Below, one piece after another: positions 51,078 through 59,600 of a DNA stretch of 64,000 nt. Origin of the DNA: Desulfobacteraceae bacterium (GTDB lineage: Bacteria > Desulfobacterota > Desulfobacteria > Desulfobacterales > Desulfosarcinaceae); assembly GCA_013003715.1 (NCBI GenBank), contig JABDIN010000029.1:113884-177883 (forward strand), in the 5' to 3' direction. The notes under the pieces are model-generated. The model saw only the letters and a program-made list of their open reading frames with translations. It did no database searches and had not been told where the DNA came from. Each line of letters opens with the position of its first letter. Position 1 is the first letter of the stretch. Made by a program: the position numbers and the translations under genes.

Positions 51078-52563
51078 AATATTGAACCTGATAGGTCAGA
51101 ATCGTTAACCGCGAGGTTTTCCACTCGTCTGAAGCAAGTCCGGCTTTCAAGCACAGATGTGACAGAAAAGACTCGGGTGCGGGAAGCTGTTCCCATACCT
51201 GGGGAAGAAATGTGGCCGACGCATGCCCTTTTTTCAGGATTACACCATCGACATGGGGACGCAGCCGGGTCACCAGATCGGCGGCGTCCTCGTATGCGAG
51301 GGCTTGCGGTTCCGACAGGACACTGATCTCGATATCGGTGGTATCCAGTTCCTTCCGTGTCAGCGGCTGAAACCGCGGATCATGAAATGCGGCGTTGAGC
51401 GCATTGCGGCGGACACCGGAGACGATGGACTCGGATGCGGACAGATTGCCGATGCACCCCCGGAGTTCATGGTTGAGTTTAAGGGTCACAAACACACCTT
51501 GTTTTTTTTCAAGGTCTTTGTCCCGCAACGACGCATCGAGTGCCGTCAACGCTTTTAATGCCGGCTTCTTGTCAAAGGTTTCCAAAATGGTATTCCGGGC
51601 CAATTGCAATAATATCGTCCCCTGGGAATCTGTGAGTTCACTGGTGGATTTTTTTTTCTGATTCATTGTCATCTCTCCAAAAAAGGCAATTGCTGCATAA
51701 CCAACGACAGCTGTCTTGTCACCTGCGGTATCACCACTATTGGCATAATGCAATAACATGGGTTGCCAATGGTGCCTGATGGCCACCTGGATCATCGCCT
51801 CGATGGGCAATGCACCGCATGCACTGTTTTTTTTCCGGATAATCGATCCGGATTCCAATCTCAATATGGCTCCTATGGTCTCCTGATCAATACGCACTGC
51901 CGCATCATAAGGCAGAGAATGCGAAAGATCCGAGCTGGCGATTAAAAGAGTATCACCGTCCAGGATGCTTTCTATACCGTCGATCACACGTTCTACCTTG
52001 ACGGTACCCGTAACCATCGGCACCAGGGTGAACCCTTTCACATACGTTTGCAGAAATGGCAGGATTACTTCCAATGCGTGTTCACGCTGGTCTGAAGCCT
52101 TAACCGGCTTGAACCATGGAGACAACTCCCTCAACCTCCCGGCATCCGGATGCACCGGTATCGGTCCCATGGGCGTTTGAAATTGATCCGCCGAACTGAC
52201 GGCAACCCCGGTGAATCCAATACGGTGATCGGACCCCAGAAGTATGATTTTCTGGTTTTTGAGCCCGCTTAATACGGCCGCGGCATGAGCCGTGGTCCAT
52301 CCCGAGTATTCATAACCGGCATGGGGCAGGATCAGGCCTTTCAAACTGGTTCCGTATGGAAGGGCCGGTGCGGAAGGACCGGCCCTGCGTGTCAACTTGC
52401 CGATCAGTTCACGGAGTTGGTCCGTGTCCTCAGGATAGAAAGCACCGGCAACGACGGGATAGCGAGTGTATGCGGACTCGGCATAAGCCCGGCCGGAGGC
52501 AACCATCATTGCAAAACCCGACACCAGGATAACCGTTCTCAATTTGTTTGCGGAGAGCATCAT
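51061..52563 (-). CDS. Exported Memo-AMMECR1 fusion protein (AmmeMemoRadiSam proteins B and A)
   Basis: The protein has 500 residues. Residues 1-28 are a signal peptide (KLRTVILVSGFAMMVASGRAYA). The Memo domain covers ~33-298: AGAFYPEDTDQLRELI, metal-type residues His81 in LILPHAGYEYSG, His113 in GSDHRIG, EH at 161-162, SSDLSH, and Cys249, matching the Memo histidine/cysteine set. The AMMECR1 domain covers ~310-495 with HELRGCIGNL and RFQPLTRKELDTTDIEISVLSE. Memo and AMMECR1 are normally separate bacterial proteins linked to the radical SAM partner encoded here. It is the first gene of the operon. The signal peptide indicates that it works outside the cytoplasm, which is unusual. Confidence 0.93.
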   Translation of the reverse strand: MMLSANKLRTVILVSGFAMMVASGRAYAESAYTRYPVVAGAFYPEDTDQLRELIGKLTRRAGPSAPALPYGTSLKGLILPHAGYEYSGWTTAHAAAVLSGLKNQKIILLGSDHRIGFTGVAVSSADQFQTPMGPIPVHPDAGRLRELSPWFKPVKASDQREHALEVILPFLQTYVKGFTLVPMVTGTVKVERVIDGIESILDGDTLLIASSDLSHSLPYDAAVRIDQETIGAILRLESGSIIRKKNSACGALPIEAMIQVAIRHHWQPMLLHYANSGDTAGDKTAVVGYAAIAFFGEMTMNQKKKSTSELTDSQGTILLQLARNTILETFDKKPALKALTALDASLRDKDLEKKQGVFVTLKLNHELRGCIGNLSASESIVSGVRRNALNAAFHDPRFQPLTRKELDTTDIEISVLSEPQALAYEDAADLVTRLRPHVDGVILKKGHASATFLPQVWEQLPAPESFLSHLCLKAGLASDEWKTSRLTILTYQVQYFEEEN

Positions 52564-52603
52564 GATGACGATGTTACCAATGAAAAATGGTCAATCGTTA
52601 TTT

Positions 52604-52648
52604 CCTGAATCTTGCATATGAAAGCCTCCAACACGTTCAAGATTCAGG
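52604..52648. repeat. 45-bp palindromic repeat related to 3885-4134
   Basis: CCTGAATCTTG (52604-52614) and CAAGATTCAGG (52638-52648) are perfect 11-bp inverted arms. The enclosed segment 52611-52635 is an exact reverse complement of 3897-3921. It sits 41 bp upstream of the Memo-AMMECR1 start, within its promoter region. Confidence 0.75.
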
Positions 52649-52872
52649 TACTTTCCGATCAACGCGCCAACCGATTCATGGCGTTCAACCGGAATTATTT
52701 TCCGGCTTGTCGATGATGGTCATCATAGATCATGCAGATAGCGGAAACCGATCGCATAGCGTATAAGTACAACGGCAGTGCTTCCAGGGTCAAGCGGGCA
52801 TTTGAAAAACCCGGCATGATGCTTGTTCGGATCGCTTGACAGTGTCGGCGGCGCGTGGGTTCCAACCCGCGA
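52649..52872. other. Intergenic stretch between the Memo operon promoter and the LOG gene
   Basis: Holds no separate gene with a ribosome-binding site. A small hairpin GGGTT/AACCC (52856-52867) lies just after the LOG stop codon. Confidence 0.4.
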
Positions 52873-54852
52873 TTAAAACAGATGCAGGCGTCTCCGGTAG
52901 ACATCGATGACAACTTCAGGGTCGTGTGTGAGCACGATATTGTCCAAAATCCATTCCGGTGCCCTCCCCTTTTCCACCATTTCATGAATCTGACGTTCCA
53001 TATGCACCCAAAATCGGCTGTCCCCTTCCGTACTGAACAGGATAATCGGCACACGCTCCAGAATGGACAATTTCATGTTGCAGAGCGTGATGCCCAACTC
53101 CTCCATGGATCCCAGCCCGCCGACATTGAAAATGGGGAATGAGGCGACCTCAAACCATTTCTGCCGGCTGTGGCGGCAAGTGGATTGGAAAACCTGGCAA
53201 AAATCCACATCGGTGGTCATCAACTGGTCCGTGATATCCAAAAAGTTCGCGCCTGATAGAATCCCCCGCTTACGGGCCTGGGTGTTGGCCTCCTCCATAA
53301 CGCCGCTGCCGCCACCCGTAACAATACCGATGGCTTTCCCCCAAAATCCCTTTAACGCATCCATCAATCTGCCCATTCGCTCAACGCCTTGGGGTGTCAA
53401 CTCGAGGGTCGACCCGTAAAAGGCGAACAGCATGGATTTGTGAAAATCGGCCAATCTTTCCGGTACAACAAAATATCCCATACCGTCCCGCATGGTGTGG
53501 ACCATGATACGACGTGTCAATGCGCAAACCCAGTAAACGTCAACACCGAATGTATGGTACTCCTGGAGCCGGGTATGATCCTGCTGGGATAGGAAAGGCC
53601 CATGTTCGCACGAGGGTTCGAAGAAATAAATCGAGTGAATCTTACCGTCACACGCCAGATTTATAATGTCGCGGTGCTCCATTATGTTCGGAAAATATTT
53701 CAATGACAGTACGGCAGGGTCCTTACCGATCATTTCGGCGACTTTTGATGTGGCGTAGGCATGGGCACATTCACTTCTGGGTGAAAAGGATCTGCGTGCC
53801 GCGGTGCAGTGGGCAGTGGATACACGGCAAGGTTCATCAGGCCCATTGGAAATGAGACTCGCTTTCTCCCAGGATTGATCGAGTTTATCAAACACCGCCA
53901 CGGGTTTATTCTGGAAATGACAGGTTGAAGGTTCCACATCATTCATACGATTGATCAACCGCCGCATTTTCTCATAGCTATAGGGTACTGACCGCTTTTT
54001 GACCGGCTTTCGCCGTTCCTGTGTTTTGTATTTGCGGGGGCCATAGACTTTTGCGGAAATCAAGGGGTTGACAATAGGGTGCCGGCTGTGGTTGACAATC
54101 TCCAGGTATATCCGAATCCCTCTTGTTTTGATCGGATCCAGAACTGTGGCCGGCAGATTCCGCCCAAGGGAAAAACCACTCTGCAGCACCACATAATGTT
54201 CGTTGAGATACATGGAGCACGTGGTGATAACACCCTTGCCGGGCGGTATGGAGACGGCATTAACCGGTCTTGATACTTGATACCGATTGAGCAGTTCCCG
54301 GCCATCTTCCCTCATCAATATTCGACCGAATGTATCCTTGTCTATTTTATCCTTCAGTTCAAACACCACCTTGTGCGGAGTAATCACGATACTCCCATCG
54401 CTTGAAACAGCTGTTGATTCGGGCAGCTTCAACTCCGACCGTTCAATGGCCGCCATGACCTCCTCGGATGAAAGCAATGCTTTCGGATCGCAGAACACCA
54501 GACGCCCAACGGGAAGGCCGACATCGAAAAACTCCCGTAACTCATTAAGCCCCGGATATCCGGGGATCAAGGGTGTGGCGGTTTGTGTCAATGTCAGCAC
54601 ATCGCCGGAGAGCTTGTCTGCAGCGGGGGGTTCACAGGTGATCTGTATGCCCAGCCGGGCGATTCTGGATCGTTCACTGAATACGATGTGCTCGGGTTGT
54701 TGCTGAATTCGCTTGATCAAATGCGGGGACAGCCCAAAAGTGGTTTCAAAGGTAATGGTCTGTGTATTCGATTCCACAACCCTGGCGATGACGCCGTCTT
54801 CGGACTGCAGCAATCCGCGATATGATCGGGTTTCCCTGACGATTTTGGTCAT
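52873..54852 (-). CDS. LOG-family (lysine-decarboxylase-like) protein with a long N-terminal extension
   Basis: The protein has 659 residues, far longer than the ~200 of typical LOG cytokinin-activating proteins or ~450 of PpnN. The LOG Rossmann fold lies in the C-terminal third: GIVTGGGSGVMEEANTQARKRG and the nucleotide-binding signature VGGLGSMEELG (PGGxGTxxE pattern with Pro to Val and Thr to Ser). About 400 N-terminal residues contain no recognised domain (a beta-rich part to ~250 with YLNEHYVVLQSGFSLG, then a basic linker with KKRSVPYS, then a helical part). PpnN-type proteins cleave nucleoside monophosphates and respond to (p)ppGpp; a similar role is possible. Confidence 0.8.
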   Translation of the reverse strand: MTKIVRETRSYRGLLQSEDGVIARVVESNTQTITFETTFGLSPHLIKRIQQQPEHIVFSERSRIARLGIQITCEPPAADKLSGDVLTLTQTATPLIPGYPGLNELREFFDVGLPVGRLVFCDPKALLSSEEVMAAIERSELKLPESTAVSSDGSIVITPHKVVFELKDKIDKDTFGRILMREDGRELLNRYQVSRPVNAVSIPPGKGVITTCSMYLNEHYVVLQSGFSLGRNLPATVLDPIKTRGIRIYLEIVNHSRHPIVNPLISAKVYGPRKYKTQERRKPVKKRSVPYSYEKMRRLINRMNDVEPSTCHFQNKPVAVFDKLDQSWEKASLISNGPDEPCRVSTAHCTAARRSFSPRSECAHAYATSKVAEMIGKDPAVLSLKYFPNIMEHRDIINLACDGKIHSIYFFEPSCEHGPFLSQQDHTRLQEYHTFGVDVYWVCALTRRIMVHTMRDGMGYFVVPERLADFHKSMLFAFYGSTLELTPQGVERMGRLMDALKGFWGKAIGIVTGGGSGVMEEANTQARKRGILSGANFLDITDQLMTTDVDFCQVFQSTCRHSRQKWFEVASFPIFNVGGLGSMEELGITLCNMKLSILERVPIILFSTEGDSRFWVHMERQIHEMVEKGRAPEWILDNIVLTHDPEVVIDVYRRRLHLF

Positions 54853-55122
54853 GATGGATGATTATCCTCCGAATCCTGGCTATCTGTTATTTGTTACCAC
54901 TCTATGTCAGTTATCGTAAAGGAGGCTGTATATTTACGTGCACAATCGCACTTATTATCAGCCCCTATTCAGCCCTCTTTTTTTTCATCGCTCAAACCAA
55001 CCAACTGGTATCATTGTTATTACAATTCCATAAAAACTGTCGGGCATAAATATTGCATTTTTCAGTCTACTAAATATTCGTTTTAATGGCAAATCACGAA
55101 TCCGATACAAGGAGATACGAAC

Positions 55123-56247
55123 ATGAGATGCCAAATTTGCGGATACCATCGCAGACCGGGATATGATGATTTCATTCCGCAGTATGAATGCCCGCAATGC
55201 GGTGTCATCTATGCCAAAACCCAACCCAGGGAAGCGGATAACACGGACAGGGACATACCCGTCAATACCGTGGCAACACTGCAAAAAAGCCCTGGCAACC
55301 ATACCCCGCCCTCCCCGAAAACGGCGGCCCCAGTAAGACCCCCAAAAAATCTGCCTGGCAAACCGGCAGCGGGGTCACAAGCACGGAAACACCAGCAAGA
55401 CATTCAAACATCCTTATCGGATGGTCCTCGTCTGAAAATTCCAGAACCGTCGGTTTTTCTCTCCGCACAAAACAGCAATATCGCGAAACCGAACGAGACC
55501 GAGACAATGAAGAAGCCGGATTGCTCAACTCCCTTAGCTAAGAAGTCAATGGAAATAGCGGCGAGGACCATCCGTACCCCTCAAAAAACTCTCAATCCCA
55601 GGATACAGGCAGCTGCGCGCATCGGCCCATCGCTTCGCCGCCGTCCTGCGGAACCCACTGAAAAAAAAGGTTTTTTCAGTCGTCGTAAAGAAAAAAGGCT
55701 TAAGCTCCGTCGGTTAAAAATGGCGATCAAACAAAAAAAAGCGGTGGTTTTGAGAAAAAAATCATTCAACCGGCGCTACGCCGGCACCTCGTCCTTGGAA
55801 GAGACCTTAAGCCGGAAGCATGGTCCACCCCATTCGGCCCTGCCGGCATCTTCAATGGATTCGGATACCACACGATCACCCGCCAACAAACGCCGTATCG
55901 AAGACTATGCGATTCGTGTGCTGGCAAGCGCGGCATGGGGAATGCTTATCCTCGGCGGACTCGGGTCGATATTTTTCTGGGTGGCCTCCGCCGTCGCTCA
56001 CCGGTTGCCTCCGGCAATCATTGCGCCTGCGAATCTGCCGACCGCGCTGGGTGTGTTCCTGGGGTTTGCGTCATTGCTTACAGGGGTATTCTGTTTTTCC
56101 TTCTGTCTGTTCACCGGCTACCTGACGAGGACACTGATGGATATGCGAAAGACCATTGACCATTGGACGAAAAAAGCCGCGGATGAATCAATCCGGACAC
56201 GCGACCCTCACGATGGGCCGAAAATACACGGATCGGCTGCAGCCTGA
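55123..56247 (+). CDS. Zinc-ribbon membrane protein of unknown function
   Basis: The protein has 374 residues. Residues 1-35 form a zinc ribbon (CQICGYHRR, CPQCGVIYAK). A long polar, proline- and lysine-rich linker follows, including a strongly basic stretch (FSRRKEKRLKLRRLK). Two hydrophobic helices lie near the end (AAWGMLILGGLGSIFFWVAS and PTALGVFLGFASLLTGVFC), followed by a charged tail. The topology suggests a membrane-anchored protein with a cytoplasmic metal-binding head. A GGAG ribosome-binding site precedes the start. Function unknown; it lies between the LOG gene (opposite strand) and the giant activase gene. Confidence 0.7.
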   Translation: MRCQICGYHRRPGYDDFIPQYECPQCGVIYAKTQPREADNTDRDIPVNTVATLQKSPGNHTPPSPKTAAPVRPPKNLPGKPAAGSQARKHQQDIQTSLSDGPRLKIPEPSVFLSAQNSNIAKPNETETMKKPDCSTPLAKKSMEIAARTIRTPQKTLNPRIQAAARIGPSLRRRPAEPTEKKGFFSRRKEKRLKLRRLKMAIKQKKAVVLRKKSFNRRYAGTSSLEETLSRKHGPPHSALPASSMDSDTTRSPANKRRIEDYAIRVLASAAWGMLILGGLGSIFFWVASAVAHRLPPAIIAPANLPTALGVFLGFASLLTGVFCFSFCLFTGYLTRTLMDMRKTIDHWTKKAADESIRTRDPHDGPKIHGSAAA

Positions 56248-56604
56248 TCACCAGGCAACACCCGGCTCCAGGGCATAACCCCCCGTTCCCGGTCGCTCCC
56301 GGCACAATCAAAAATCCCGGATTCAATACCGAATACACCAAATCCGCTGAGTCCGGAAGCGTCTTTATTTCGCATCCCGGTCAACACCAGGAATCGATAT
56401 CACCGGCTCGCTCCGGAATATCGTGGCAAAAATCTCCAATACATCGGTTCGGACGAACCGGATATCGCATATCATCGGTGAAAAGGGTTCAAATCGTCAT
56501 CTAAAATATTGACCGGGATATGCAAATACGTAAGAATAGTATTTTCGCCTATCTTTGTAAATTCATATGTATGTATCAATGATGAATCTCACCGGAGGTA
56601 GAAT
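56248..56604. other. Intergenic stretch of 357 bp before the activase gene
   Basis: No gene-like frame with a ribosome-binding site. A small hairpin CGGTTC/GAACCG (56445-56460) is present. The activase promoter should lie here, but no strong -35/-10 pair was identified. Confidence 0.45.
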
Positions 56605-59600
56605 ATGCACCGAACAGTCAAATCGCTTGGCCTGTGCCTCGGCGCTTCAACCATATCCGCTGTCCAGGTGTCTCAACACCTTGTTTCAGGTACCCCGGAA
56701 CGGATCAACTCGAAACCCCGCATCGTCGAGTACTCATCGTTTACTCACGGAGGGGATCCCCGAAAAACCCTGTGCCGCGCCCTCGAGGAGATTGATCCCG
56801 GCGGCTTTAATGCCGTTGCGGTAACCGGACGCAAATTCCGCAAGTATACAAATCTCACCACCATCAGCGAACCCGAAGCCGTGGAATACGCCTACGGGTT
56901 TATCCGTAAAACACATGATCTCCGCAGTTCCGCCATCGTCGCTGCGGGAGGTGAGACCTTCATGGCCTATGTGCTGGATGCCGATGGACGGATATCAAAC
57001 GTCCTCACCGGCAATAAATGCGCATCGGGTACCGGAGAATTCTTTTTACAACAATTACGCCGCTTGGATGTGACGCTCGAGGAGACCGCGACATGGGAGA
57101 CGGAAACACTCCCCTACAAGGTATCCGGCCGATGCTCGGTGTTCTGCAAATCGGATTGTACCCATGCCACAAACACAGGTACCCCCAAATCACGTGTAAT
57201 CTCCGGCCTCTGTAAAATGATGGCCGACAAGGTCATCGAATTACTCAGAAATGTGGACCGCAGCAATATCATGATCATCGGCGGCACCACCAAAAACAAG
57301 GCAATGATAGCACATTTGAGAAAAGAACTCCCCGGTCTCATGGTGCCGGAAGAGGCACCCTACTTTGAGGCGCTTGGCGCGGCGCTATGGGCATTGGATC
57401 ACGACACCATTCGATTTCCGGGCTTTGATGATCTTTTCGCCCCGGATGCAACCGCCTTTGAAGTATTGCCCCCCATCCAGGACTATACCGCGCAGGTATC
57501 GTTCGAGCAACTGCCCGAAAGCCGGGCACAGGATGGTGGAGAATATATTCTGGGCCTGGATGTCGGTTCGACAACCACAAAGGCCGTGCTGATGGCGACA
57601 GCGGACAACAGCATATCGGCATCCATCTATCTGCGCACCAATGGAGATCCGGTGGGTGCATCCCGGCAGTGCTACCGGGCCATCCGCGATCAAATGAATG
57701 CACGATCGCACATGAGCCGCATGGATATCACCGGTATCGGTGTGTGCGGTTCCGGACGTCAGATTGCCGGCCTTCATGCCGATACGGAAGGCGTCATCAA
57801 CGAAATAATCGCCCACGCGGCGGCGGCTGTCTACTTTGATCCCGAAGTGGATACCCTGTTCGAAATCGGCGGCCAGGATGCCAAGTACACCTATATTACC
57901 AATGGTGTGGCATCAGATTATGCCATGAACGAGGCTTGCAGCGCAGGAACCGGGTCCTTTCTTGAGGAATCCGCCTATGAATCCCTGGGCATCGGGATGA
58001 CGGATATCGCGGACATAGCGCTTCAGGGCACCCATCCATCGAATTTTAACGACCAGTGCGCCGCCTTCATAGCATCGGACATTAAAAATGCGATCCACGA
58101 AGGGATCGCCCGGGCGGATATTGTCGCCGGCCTCGTATATTCAATTTGCATGAACTATAATAATCGGGTCAAAGGCAACCGGCCGGTGGGGCGGCGTGTC
58201 TTCATGCAGGGCGGGGTTTGCTACAATAAAGCGGTACCGCTGGCCATGGCATCTTTAACGGGCAAGGAGATCATCGTGCCGCCGGAGCCCGGTCTGATGG
58301 GGGCGTTCGGCGCTGCCCTTGAGGTTCAAAAACGCATAAAAACAGGATCGATGCAATCGGCTCGATTCGATTTATCGGAATTGGCCGAACGTGAAGTGAC
58401 CTATGGCAAGACATTCATATGCAAGGGCGGACGGCAAAAGTGCGACCGCCGGTGCGAAATTTCACGGATTAAGGTCAACGGCAGCACACATCCGTTCGGT
58501 GGCGCCTGCAATCGCTATTATAATCTCAGACATAAGCTGCGATTCAGGGGAGAAGACCTCAATTTTGTTCAAACCCGGCAGCATCTCATTTTTGAAAAAT
58601 ACGGTATCCCTGAGCAGGTCGATGCCCGGAAAACCTATCGCGGCCGGGTGGGGTTCAACCGCAGCTTCATGGTCAACACCTACTACCCGTTGTATTCGGT
58701 TTTCTTTGACGAGCTGGGTTTTAAACCGGTAATACCGGACCGCCCGTCTCAAACCGGAATCGATCGGCGAAACGCGGCATTCTGCCATCCGGCTGAATTG
58801 GCCCACGGCTTTTTTCAATCACTTCTAAAGCACGAGGAACCGTTGGATTATTTGTTTATGCCGCATTTCAAATCCATTCCGACCCAAAACGGCTCCCATT
58901 CCGCTCAATTGTGCCCCTTTGTCCAAGGTGAAACCTATTATTTACAAACCACGTTCCGGCGGGAAATCGAATCACTGACGCGTTCAGGTGTCCGGCTGCT
59001 CACCCCATTGCTGGACATGAACCGGGGAACGGCCTTCCTGGCGTCACAACTCGTCCAAACCGCCGGACGCATGGGCGTGTCCAAAAAAGAGGCCGCGTCG
59101 GCATTTGAAAAGGCCATGACCCGCCAGCGTGAGTGCCGAGACGAAATGCAGCGCATCGGCCGCCGGTTGCTCGCTGATCTCGAATCAACGCCGGATAAGA
59201 CGGCCATTGTAATTTTTGGTCGCTCCTACAACGCATTCGCCGATGAAGCCCACATGGGAGTTCCCCACAAAATCGCCACCCGCGGCATTGCCACCATCCC
59301 GTTGGATTTTTTACCCCTGTCGGTGGAGCCGGCCAAACGCCACATGTACTGGGGAACGGGCCAGACGATCCTTAAGGCCGCAAGATTTGTGAAGCGGCAT
59401 CCCCAGCTTTTCGGAACTTACATTACCAATTTTTCATGTGGACCGGATTCGTTCCTGATCGGGTATTTCCGGTCGATTATGGGGAAAAAACCGTCCCTGA
59501 CGCTTGAATTGGACAGCCATACAGCGGACGCAGGGCTGGAAACCCGCATTGAAGCATATCTGGATATTGTATCCGCATTTCGGAATTTAACCGTCCGGAA

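Noticed and set aside
52726..52872. Possible readthrough extension of the LOG protein (49 codons open after its stop, ending in TGA)
   Set aside because: An open stretch of this length is not unusual by chance, and it has no start codon or family resemblance.
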